The translations under genes were made by a program, and so were the position numbers. The notes under the pieces are model-generated. The model was given only the letters and a program-made list of their open reading frames with translations. It was not told the DNA's origin and did not search any database. Below, one piece after another: positions 20,981 through 31,835 of a stretch of DNA of 64,000 bases. Numbering within the stretch: position 1 is the first letter of the stretch; each line of letters begins with the position of its first letter. This DNA comes from Spinellus fusiger. Lineage: Eukaryota > Mucoromycota > Mucoromycetes > Mucorales > Phycomycetaceae. The stretch is from the NCBI GenBank assembly GCA_025094145.1, contig JALLLS010000008.1, forward strand, positions 434,001 through 498,000. Direction: 5' to 3'.

Positions 20981-22301
20981 CACACCCAAAGATTTTTGGG
21001 ATATATAAAGAAATATCTTGAGAATAAAATCACAATATTCTTATGATTGGCTAATGTGTTTGAAAAAGCCTTTTCGATGTCTAAATGATCAATCTCAAAC
21101 TCTACTCGCCTATTCTAGCATTGGCTATTGACTTTGCAATTTAAAAGTATAGAATTGGCTGTAAAGACAAAAAATAGAACAAAAATCACCCCAAAATTAC
21201 AACTCAGTCGCTGCATTTATTGTTTAACATAATGTGTTATCCTTAAGCCCATAGTATTTGCAGTATGACACTGCTTAAGAAAGATGTATTATAGAACACA
21301 CTGAATTAACTCTAGTGGTCATTGTCCATAAAATAGAGAACCAAGCTCACTTATATTAAGAGCATTATAGTCATTCATTGAACCAATATCTATAATCACT
21401 TTAACAACTATCTCATTGTAACTGGTATTAACAATAGTACTTAGTAAGAATAAGATATTATTTCTAATACTGTCCTGTAGACCTAAGACAAATAGAGTGT
21501 GAGTTGTTTGACTTGTGAGTTTTATGAGTTAAGGCTAGTGTATACCCCACCAGAATAGAGAAAGAAAAATTATTATTTGTTTTGATATTCACCTCTTGTT
21601 ATTTCTCACACTGCACATACAACTTAACACTCAAGTACTCGTCAAGATGAGCATATCTGAGCAAGGTAATGTGCTATTATTAACAAAGAGAAACAATAGA
21701 AGGTGATAGCCACCACCAAATTCTACTCTTAAGGTAAAAAGGGTAAGCAGTGTCTTCATCTGGGCTTAAGCTCATTGTATTCCACAAGTCATAATACTGA
21801 CTCTTCTTCTAATAAATTATATATGGCTTATTATTCTCAAGACAAGTATTAAGTACAAGGTAAGCATACTATTTCTCTTGATCGAATTATTACTAATACA
21901 CTCTTCTGCTATTAGATAAGTAAAGACTCTTCTCAGGTCAGTTCCAGGTGGTATATTGTTCTTTCTATACTGTCTAGGGTGTCTAGGGTATATTCTCAAG
22001 TATATTTATCTATCTCCCAAGGATAAAACACAAAGCTTTTAGGGTGTATATTCTATTGCTATGAAGAAATACACCTAGAACAGCAGTAACTATATTATTA
22101 TAATAAACAATTTTATTCATAAACAATATATTCCATTGATAATACAATTTGATATTGAGATATCCACAAAAAGAAACAAATATTTGGATATCCGCAAACC
22201 TTTCTTTTGATTTTAAAAACAGATACATAAAGAGGGAATTGTATTGTGATGTAAAAGGAAAGAGCTATCACCGCTTAAAGGCCAGAAAATCTTTGGGTAT
22301 G
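20981..22301 (+). mobile_element. 1321-bp TA-flanked TIR element, copy A1
   Basis: Begins CACACCCAAAGATTTT and ends AAAATCTTTGGGTATG, flanked by TA on both sides (20979-20980, 22302-22303), the TA duplication typical of Tc1/mariner-type insertions. Length 1321 bp, the same as the inverted copy A2. It holds no intact transposase. On the minus strand two frames (22228-22010 and 21999-21817) have coding character; the second contains PPGTDLRRVFTYLIAEECIS, which recurs in copy A3 and, more diverged, in A4. It is therefore either a decayed autonomous element of unknown transposase or a non-autonomous one mobilised in trans. Confidence 0.85.
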
Positions 22302-22965
22302 TAAGTGGTCCATGCATTGATCTCAGTAAAATATTGGGAAATGTGTGCGTAGTTTTGATATATATTATTCGTGAGTAAAAATGTAAAAAGCCTTTAGGAG
22401 ATCACACAAATGAATCTATTGGTAAAGTTCACAAAACTTAGCCGACATAGAAAGTTATTATGTCTCAAACCCAGACCGTCAAAAGAAAGATATAGTTGGA
22501 AAAGTCTATCAATCAACATAAAAGAGCATAATCTGAATCATTTATTAGACATCAAATCTGGTTCGTTCGTAAAAGCCCTTTATTGTGCTAATTCAACCAA
22601 ATCTTACAAAGTTCTCGAACAGTCCATTTTAAATCAAAATATCATATATGTCCATTATATCAACTGATTGCTGCTTTAGAATATATACTGTTTGACAGTC
22701 TATTAGTGAACTGAGAGAATAAACCTCAAAAACCTTTATCCTTTCCGATATGTAACACCTATTTTTATGATCTGATTTCTTGTAAGCTGAATCAAGTTTC
22801 TTTATACGTATTGTTAGCTGATTATTGTAAACAAAATAATTGATTGGATTGAATCTCTATAAACCTTAAATAATCCAATACTTCTTGAGAATTGTCGTGA
22901 AGACTTTTCACCATAATGGGAAGGATCACTCTCTTGAGAATTAGAACTCATTTATCACCAAACTA
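22302..22965. other. Spacer between inverted elements A1 and A2
   Basis: 664 bp separating the two inverted 1321-bp copies. A frame of 85 codons (22410-22667) has no recognisable similarity and looks random. No other feature seen. Confidence 0.5.
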
Positions 22966-24286
22966 CATACCCAAAGATTTTCTGGCCTTTAAGCGGTGAT
23001 AGCTCTTTCCTTTTACATCACAATACAATTCCCTCTTTATGTATCTGTTTTTAAAATCAAAAGAAAGGTTTGCGGATATCCAAATATTTGTTTCTTTTTG
23101 TGGATATCTCAATATCAAATTGTATTATCAATGGAATATATTGTTTATGAATAAAATTGTTTATTATAATAATATAGTTACTGCTGTTCTAGGTGTATTT
23201 CTTCATAGCAATAGAATATACACCCTAAAAGCTTTGTGTTTTATCCTTGGGAGATAGATAAATATACTTGAGAATATACCCTAGACACCCTAGACAGTAT
23301 AGAAAGAACAATATACCACCTGGAACTGACCTGAGAAGAGTCTTTACTTATCTAATAGCAGAAGAGTGTATTAGTAATAATTCGATCAAGAGAAATAGTA
23401 TGCTTACCTTGTACTTAATACTTGTCTTGAGAATAATAAGCCATATATAATTTATTAGAAGAAGAGTCAGTATTATGACTTGTGGAATACAATGAGCTTA
23501 AGCCCAGATGAAGACACTGCTTACCCTTTTTACCTTAAGAGTAGAATTTGGTGGTGGCTATCACCTTCTATTGTTTCTCTTTGTTAATAATAGCACATTA
23601 CCTTGCTCAGATATGCTCATCTTGACGAGTACTTGAGTGTTAAGTTGTATGTGCAGTGTGAGAAATAACAAGAGGTGAATATCAAAACAAATAATAATTT
23701 TTCTTTCTCTATTCTGGTGGGGTATACACTAGCCTTAACTCATAAAACTCACAAGTCAAACAACTCACACTCTATTTGTCTTAGGTCTACAGGACAGTAT
23801 TAGAAATAATATCTTATTCTTACTAAGTACTATTGTTAATACCAGTTACAATGAGATAGTTGTTAAAGTGATTATAGATATTGGTTCAATGAATGACTAT
23901 AATGCTCTTAATATAAGTGAGCTTGGTTCTCTATTTTATGGACAATGACCACTAGAGTTAATTCAGTGTGTTCTATAATACATCTTTCTTAAGCAGTGTC
24001 ATACTGCAAATACTATGGGCTTAAGGATAACACATTATGTTAAACAATAAATGCAGCGACTGAGTTGTAATTTTGGGGTGATTTTTGTTCTATTTTTTGT
24101 CTTTACAGCCAATTCTATACTTTTAAATTGCAAAGTCAATAGCCAATGCTAGAATAGGCGAGTAGAGTTTGAGATTGATCATTTAGACATCGAAAAGGCT
24201 TTTTCAAACACATTAGCCAATCATAAGAATATTGTGATTTTATTCTCAAGATATTTCTTTATATATCCCAAAAATCTTTGGGTGTG
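22966..24286 (-). mobile_element. 1321-bp TA-flanked TIR element, copy A2 (inverted relative to A1)
   Basis: This is the reverse complement of A1 with no difference noticed by eye over the compared stretches; the two predicted frames translate identically (23039-23257 and 23268-23450). It begins CATACCCAAAGATTTT and ends AAATCTTTGGGTGTG, with its own flanking TA dinucleotides (22964-22965, 24287-24288). Since the DNA outside each copy is unrelated and each has its own TA, these look like two insertions or a local inverted duplication, very recent or kept identical by conversion. Confidence 0.85.
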
Positions 24287-26969
24287 TAAGAAGAGGACTC
24301 TATCGAATATCAAGGGATGTCGATAGTTCATAGCATTTCGATAAGTTAACCCCTGAATCTATACCATTATAAAAGTATAAAAGACGTATTAATTCCATTC
24401 AATATAAAACAGAGTTTAACTATACGTTTTACTGTTCCGTATACCTTTGGCTTAAAACCCCAAAGACGACAGAATCAATACAATATATATTGGTACCATA
24501 TTTTAGTAAATAATAAGTATAGCCCCTATAGAAAGACTTGGTGGTGTGGTATATAAATCTAGCTCTGCCAATGAGCAGACCCCCTTAAAAATCTCAAACA
24601 AATATTGCTCGTTAGGCTTTTGTTACTGATCATACTAAAGCGTACGTATATGGGTATAATAGTAGCCAAGCTTGCTTGAAGAAGAGTTAAATTATTGTTT
24701 TTGCTTTGTCATAAGCACTAACAGTTTATCTTTCTCACGGTGTTGTAGTGTTTCTGAGTTAAACAGGAAAATAAGAGACCATTCATTTGCTCAATTGAGT
24801 ACTGTATTGGGTTAAAAGGGTCTATAAGAAAGGCTTACTACACTAATTAGCATAGTGATCTGACAATCTCAAGGTTTAGTAGGCATGACAGTATAGTAAG
24901 TCAATAGAAGTTTATTGTTATTTTTGTATAACACATTAAAATAATAATAACAAATCGAAATAGATGGTGTAATTTTTATTAATAAAGTTTTTTCTTAGGA
25001 TATCATCAGCAGGCAATAGTTTGATAGATAATCCTATAGAAATTTCTAATTTATAAACTGAGTCCAACTTATACCATTGAGTGTTGTCATCAATGGCCCT
25101 TTTAATCCAAAAGGAATCTGGTCAGTTAACAAGTGGTTAAACTTGGATGTTTATTATTTTTTATTTCTGCGTCTTTTTTTTTTACTAATAGTATTTAGCT
25201 TCAGGGGTATGCTATTGAATACTCTAAACTATCACCATCCCTTAGTATTCAATAGCATCCACCTTCTCAGTTTAGTAGTTGGAGCTGATATTTCCCAAAA
25301 AGGGTTGCGGCTCCAATGATAGATAATATCTTTACGACAATGTCATATCCACATTTCAATTTAATAGGAATAGCTATAGCCTTTATTAAACAGAATGAAC
25401 ACTCAACTGTAGTCGAATTTTATTATTGAATCTTTTAGACCTATTCTTATTAGTTGATTATGATTTTTAATGAACAATAGAAGTGTATATGTAAAGTTAT
25501 TAAGCGACATATATGCATATGCTTTCACATGAATATGATGATAGTTTTTATGCCAACAACAAAAAGTATCAAAAATATTTTATTTATCTGCCTTACTGAA
25601 TAATGAAAAAAGTTCCATTATATAGGCCAGGGGGTTAATAGGATGTCTAAAGAGACATCCTGTCCTTACTTTTGATGACTTTCTGGTTGGTCAAAGTACT
25701 CTGTATCCACTGAAATAAATAAATCTTATAGCCTATTCGTTGGAATTTTCTTTACTTTTTATTTTTAATTACAACTTCTTGTGAATATTATCTTTGCATT
25801 TTCCCATCATTTCTCAAGAATTAGCATATGGAAATACCAGAATGAATATAAAATATAACTATATAAACACCGATACTATTGAGTGTTAAAGGTTAAATAT
25901 CGACTTTATAATTTTAATATAAATGTTAAAGATACAGTTATTCCTATCTTCATACTACTGGTATTTAGTGCTAAAGAAACCTTATTTCTATTATCATTAT
26001 CATCAAATCTATGAGCTGAGAAAGATATGTTTTATAATAGTGTTTGATAGTATCTAGAATATTCGTTTTATTCTACATGGTTCTAATACAAGTTATAGAT
26101 TCAATCCACAACTGATGCTGATGTAGTTTGCATCATTAGCGATTGTATTTGCATCATGACTGCATTTATTACTACTATCTAGACACAAGAATGAAATATG
26201 AGATATAGATACGAATAAAAAAAGCATAAGAATAGATTAAGCAAATATCTTATTACAATATAGATAATAGAAGAGATGCAGTGTCACCATTTAGAAATCA
26301 CCACTAACATACATTTGTTATTGCTTTAACAGGCAAAATGTTGTGTGCTAGAACATGCCAACAGATAGAAAGACCGTTCTATCAAGTAAAATATATATTC
26401 TACAATGCTTTGCTGCAGGTCATAGTACTTATCAATTTTCAATAGGATAGACCATCTATGACACATTATACCATGATAGTATTTTTATTTAAGTAAAAAA
26501 CAAGGACTGTAGTTTAATTTCTTGGCAGTAAAAAAAGACGTTCGATCTAAATCACATATAGCCTTTATCACTTATAACTTGTGTTGTCTATTCATCAATA
26601 TATATATCTACTCTATTGTTTTTATGATATACTCTCAGGCAAACACAACTAATATAATAAGTATTACCAGTCAATCATCTTTTAATATTCAAGTTTATTT
26701 ATGAGCAAAGTTTTTTTTCCATAAATATTCTAAGAAAAGAAATATTTGAGTTCTTTTGGAGAGACAAAAAAGTGATATTTAAAGACCAGCACTATCTCCT
26801 GGTGTGTGAGAAGACTATGTCCGGACCTATTAGTTAAAAAAGTATTTTTCTTTTCTTCCTTAGAAGTACCAAAATATGCACACACCACATACTAAACTTA
26901 CGGAGTCATTGATCTGGGTGATCTGTCTCTTTATAGAAATATAAAGAGGGTGGGTAAGAAAAATATACG
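24287..26969. other. AT-rich desert DNA with a hairpin
   Basis: About 2.7 kb without a recognisable gene. It contains a perfect 14-bp inverted repeat (25209-25222 and 25245-25258, ATGCTATTGAATAC, 22-nt loop) and a smaller hairpin at about 25642-25661 (GGATGTCT/AGACATCC). An end-like motif CTCCTGGTGTGTG at about 26798-26810 resembles the Fanzor-element terminus. The 80-codon frame at 25077-25319 is not recognisable. Confidence 0.5.
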
Positions 26970-29663
26970 ATTTTCACAAATTATTGGCCAACTTTTTTTA
27001 TTTTTATTTTAAAAAAAGAAAACTAACCCCAAAAAGAATATTTGGCCCAAATATTTAATTATATACCTAAAGATTTTCTTAGCTTAAACGGTAGCATGAC
27101 TTCCTTTTAAAGAATATGTATACCTTCCTTTTACATACTGATGTTTAAAATCAAAAGATTTGCTGATATCCAATCTATTTTTTCCTTTTGTAGAATATCT
27201 TAATGTCAAATTGTATTATCAATAAAATTATTTATTATAGTATTATAGCTAATACTATAGTATGACTATATCTACTGCCCAAGTGCATTCCCTCATAGCA
27301 ATAGAATCCACACCCTAAAATCCTTGAAAGATAGATAACCATGCTCAGGAGTATACCCTAGACACCGTTGATAGTATAGGAAGAAGACTACCTGAGACTA
27401 ACTTGAAAGGAGTCTTTACTTGCCTAGTAACAATCCAACGAGTGTCTTGTGGAATACAATAATCTCAAGCCCAGATAAAAACACTACTTACTTTTTTTTA
27501 TCTAAAGAATAGCCTTTGGTAATGTCTATCACTTCCTTCTATTATTTTTCTTTGTTAATAACAACACATTACCTTGCTCAGTTATGCTCATCTTGACACA
27601 TGATTAAATATTAAGTTGTTGGTTTCTATATGAAATAACAAAAAGATTTTTTTGTGTTCTTTATTGAATAAACCGATATGTTATGATGTGCAACATTTGG
27701 GAAAATAAAGACCATGTGGAACGAACAAGAAGAAAAAAAAGAAGAAAATCAGCTAGTTAAAATAATATATAAGAAAGAGAGAAAGAAAGAAAGAAAAAGC
27801 ATACTTCAAGTTACCACGAGCTGCAGAGTCACCACTGAAGAAAAGGCTTTACCGGCCATAACACCGGAAAGAAAAAGAGCAGCATCAAAAATGAAAGCCC
27901 AGCGGGTACGTCAAATTGCTTGCACTGTAGCAACAACCGCCAGAACAACAAAGTCAGTGTCTGGCAGAGAAAGAGGACAGCATAAAGAAAACAAAGACTG
28001 GACATCCTGGAGACGCCAAGAGGAACACCAACAAGAGAGGACAACACTCCACAGACACACGCTTTTTCTCAGAACAGAGAAACAGAAAATGGTCCCAATC
28101 TTCCACCAAACAGTGGAGGTGTTATGAAGAATTTGAAGATGTTAGAAACTTTCTCAGACCGTAGGAAGAGGCAGCTTTAGGGAGGAGGTCTGTGGGAAAT
28201 GAATGCTGTAGTGGACATGGAAAGTTGTTTAAGGATCAATCAAGATTCCTATTGATGATGAGCTTATAATATATTCTTCATACACGACCACTCGTCTATT
28301 TTGTTTTAATAAAAGCATCTCGTTTTGAGTCTGATTATTCTTTGAATTTAACACAAGTGCTTTGTCTCACTATTATGCAAAGCATCAAGCGATATAAACA
28401 CCAGAGATCTTAAAGACGACCCAGATGCACTAAAAGATATAAAAGATGTTCAACGCAACACACAAAGTATATCTTCATTATTTAGTGTAGGTATAAATAT
28501 TGATGGTTACACTTTTTTAATAGACATGATCAATCTTACTGCTTAACAAAAAAAAATTTAGTTGTGATCGATTTTGCTAATCTAACTATAGACCCAAATA
28601 ATCTTTATACCTTTGTTAGTTAACGACTTTTTTTTTTTAAAAAAAAAACATAGCCTTGTGAAGTACTTATACTTTTTGTTATCGTTAGTAACTATGCTTT
28701 AAAAAATCATTGTTGACAGATTCTCATTGGGCAATAGTGCTAAAATATTCGAAAAGAATCAAAACATTCAAGATATATCACTCATATCATCCTTTGACTG
28801 TCGAGTCAGTTCTGTACAAAAATCAAAAGAGTTATGATTCTTTTTTGTTCTTTTTTTATTTTTTAAAAAAAAAGTAGTAATTATGAGTTGAAGAATTTAT
28901 TCTTATAAAAAACTAATGGTAAGATTAAGATTTGAGATTAAGTTTTAATAAAGATGATTCTCCAACATTTACAAAATTGCACAAAAAAGTGGTACATTCA
29001 TCCTTTTAAGTTTCTTCCTGTAGTATCTGCTTTGTTAAGATCTGCTTTGTTAAGATCTGCTTTGCTGTTAGGAGGCCTATATCTCTTATAAATATTGGAT
29101 CTGCTATAATCCTTAAAAGAGGGACTAGACCTGGTTTCAAAGGATGGTTCTCATAGCAAACTTCCAACTCCTTAGCATCATCAATGTTTTTCATAAGTCT
29201 AATAGCGTCTTTGTCGCTAAAGTGTAATAAAAAATTAATAGATGATTCACCAGGCTTGCCATTGAGGCAGGCAACAGAATACTTCAGACGCTGGTGATTG
29301 GAATACACTGTATTTATAGTTCAGGCAAAGTAAGTATTCTTAAGGCGAACCAAACAAACACTCTTAACCACTTCTTAGAACCAAAAAGACTTGTCTTATT
29401 AACATAACATGCTTGTTCTAGTTTTACACGTTTTCTACTATAACACAAAGCATGTGCTATTGTACACTTAATTTTTGTAACTGTCTTTTCTCTAATAGTC
29501 ACTCATCGAACGAGTTGACAGTCCTTTGTGACAGACTCTATAACTGCCTATATAGAAGGCCTATTTAATAAATCGTTTTTTCTTTAGTGTTCTTGTTCAA
29601 TTTTGCTAATTAAATATTTGGGCTAAATTTTGTTTTTGAAGTTGGCCAATAATTTGTGAAAAT
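26970..29663. mobile_element. Putative 2.7-kb element bounded by inverted repeats
   Basis: The left end (26970-27061) and right end (29607-29663) are inverted copies: a perfect 23-24 bp core TTTTCACAAATTATTGGCC plus a second shared block CCCAAATATTTAATTA. Inside lie the nested element A4, a less AT-rich segment (27790-28200, a 137-codon frame rich in Lys, Arg and Gln, unrecognised), T-run/A-run junctions near 28630 and 28860, and two minus-strand frames (29502-29314 and 29308-29006) that are unusually free of stops but unrecognised. The second carries a 15-bp tandem repeat encoding KQILT. No target-site duplication is obvious, so the mobile-element call is tentative. Confidence 0.5.
27062..27640 (-). 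mobile_element. Truncated relative of the 1321-bp family, copy A4
   Basis: Starts directly at a TA with TATACCTAAAGATTTTC and follows the A2 sequence order (GGTAGC..., spacer, GATTGCTATGAGG-like block, CACCCTAAAATCC, ...ACCTTGCTCAGTTATGCTCATCTTGA) but is much diverged. It loses similarity near 27640, so the distal terminus is missing. The residual frame near 27340-27430 reads AQEYTLDTVDSIGRR, comparable with copy A3. It sits exactly at the inner edge of the left inverted repeat of the surrounding element. Confidence 0.7.
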
Positions 29664-30364
29664 AGTGAAGTCAACAGGAAAAAAGGTATATAAAAGTTAG
29701 TTTAGCACAATGCCACTTGTTCTGTTTCACCAATTATAAAATAGCACTGGCCTAGAGATGAATAGCTTATCTGTAAAATAAGCTGTTTCTGAGCTATTCA
29801 TAGGTGCCTTCATCCCTTGTTTACCCACAATATTATCTTTTGAGTATCTCCTTGACTCTATTCACACTAGAAAGTAACCCATTGTTTCTACATTCCAATA
29901 AAAAGTAAGTTTTTTTTAAAAAAAAAAAATGGTACAAAGTTGATTCTGTTTTTTAGAACACAACATACTTTCTAATATGATGTATACTAATGTTAATATT
30001 ATAAATATATTAATGAATATAAATGTAGATGGAAATAGTAGAAAGACACTATCAAACAACAGTCTACTCTCCTCTTTGTGGATGTTTTTCACTTTTCTTA
30101 ACTATTTCATATATAAGATTATAGATAGAAGCAAGCGAGTGAGATTTCCAAGCCCTTGTTCCTTCTATACCTCCTGCCCCTTCAATACTCCTGCCTCTGA
30201 TTTCTTTATACTTCTTATACTTCTGCCTTTGTTTTTGTCTCTTTTCTTTTTTCTCCCCTCCCCCCTCTTTTTTTTTAATCCACTTCTATACAGATTTCAT
30301 CTCGACAAGCACACTCCCTTTCTACCTAAATTTATATGGCTCATTGCCCATTTTCTATCTTCTT
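29664..30364. other. AT-rich DNA
   Basis: About 700 bp with no gene recognised. Contains a hairpin near 29757-29803 (GAATAGCTTA...AAGCT...AGCTATTC), a T/A junction run at 29910-29929, and pyrimidine-rich sequence at 30180-30290 that produces a spurious Phe/Leu-rich frame. Confidence 0.45.
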
Positions 30365-31505
30365 CACACCTAAGGATTTTTCTGATTTCTAAGCGGTAAT
30401 AATATTTTCATTTTAAATAGTGGAAATAATTTCTCCTTAAGGAAATGTGTTTTAAAATCATAGGTCTGAGGATATCTAATATTCTCCTTTCTTTTGTAGA
30501 ATATCTCATTATTAAACTGTATTATCAATAGAATATATTGTTTATGAATAAAATTGTTTATTATAATACTATAGCTACTGCCCAAGTGCATTCATCTCGT
30601 AGCAATAGAATCTACACTCTAGAATAGTATTGACAGTATAGAAAGACCACTCAAGACTGACCTGAGAAGTTTTTAATTACCTAATAGCAATACAATGAGT
30701 GTTTTACACAGTAGAATAAGCCGCATCCCAGATGAAGACACTATTTACCTTTTTATCTCCAGAATAGCCTTTGGCAGTACCTATCACTTATTTTTATTGT
30801 TTTGTTTGATTAGTATTAGTATACTACCCTGCTCTGATATGCTCATCTTGATAAGTACTCAAGTATTAAGCTGTATGTGTAGTATAGAAAATAACAAAAA
30901 AGAGAGAAGAAACTACCAAAACAAAATCATGTATATATTTCTATTCCGATGATGTATTATACAATAGCTACTTCTTTCCTACAATCAAGCCAAACAATTC
31001 ACACTCTATTTGCCTTGAGCCTAAAGTCCAGTATTAGAAACAATACTTTGTTATCATTAAGTACTATTGTTAATACCAGTTACAATGAAATAATTGAGGT
31101 GATTATGAATATTGAGTCAATGAATAGCTATACTGCTATTATTATAAATAGATTCAATTATTTTTTATAGACAATAACCCCTGGAATTAACTCCATAGTT
31201 TCTGAAAATAGTGTACATTGTTATGCACTCCTACTGTGAGCCTAAGGATAACACATTATGTTAAAAGAAGATCAATGACTGAGTTGTACTATTGGAGTAA
31301 GTCTGATTCTATTTATTCCTTTTATAGACAACTCTGCACCTTAAAATCACAATATCAATATCTATTGCCAGAATAGGTAGATAGAGTTTTAAATAGTTCA
31401 TTTAGACTACGGAAATGAATATTTAAACATCTCGACCAATCATGGAGACATTGTAGTTTGATATTCCGTTTGTTTCTTTTTATATCCAGAGCATCTTCAA
31501 GTGTG
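30365..31505 (-). mobile_element. Degenerate relative of the 1321-bp family, copy A5
   Basis: Left end CACACCTAAGGATTTTTCTG and right end ATATCCAGAGCATCTTCAAGTGTG followed by TA correspond to both family termini. Internal blocks align in order with A2 (AAGCGGTAATA, ATTATCAATAGAATATATTGTTTATG, GATATGCTCATCTTGA, ACCAGTTACAATGA). About 1.14 kb, so it has internal deletions as well as many substitutions: an old, dead copy. Confidence 0.75.
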
Positions 31506-31835
31506 TACTCAGACACCATTAACCCAATAAGGCATCTCTATTTTAGTCATAAGATGATTCATACTAAATTAGTTAATAAAAGATACCCAAAAGATGTTGC
31601 AATTGTGACAGTGATTCCAAGGCAACCCGACATAACTCAAAGTGCGACAAGGAGATTCAATTGGTGAGTCCAGGGGAGACGTAACAAATAGTAGAATGCC
31701 TTATATAGCTCTCATGACGACATGGCCCCACCTACATCGATAGGCCAGGCCTAAACACATTTCTTGTATTCTTTTTTATTCTTATTTTTATTCCTATTAC
31801 TAACATTTCTTTTTTTTTCTTTTTCTCCAGTGTTG
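31506..31835. promoter_or_regulatory. Upstream region of the tyrosine phosphatase gene
   Basis: 330 bp between element A5 and the phosphatase ATG. A pyrimidine-rich run ending TTTTTCTCCAG directly before TGTTG-ATG looks like a 3' splice site, suggesting a 5'-UTR intron. Composition becomes less AT-rich from about 31610, marking the edge of gene island 2. Confidence 0.4.

Noticed and set aside
27714..28127. 137-codon Lys/Arg/Gln-rich frame as a gag-like protein
   Set aside because: No zinc knuckle, no adjacent pol-type motifs and no long terminal repeats.
30177..30399. Phe/Leu-rich frame that could suggest a membrane protein
   Set aside because: Produced by a pyrimidine-rich tract next to element A5; no conserved features.
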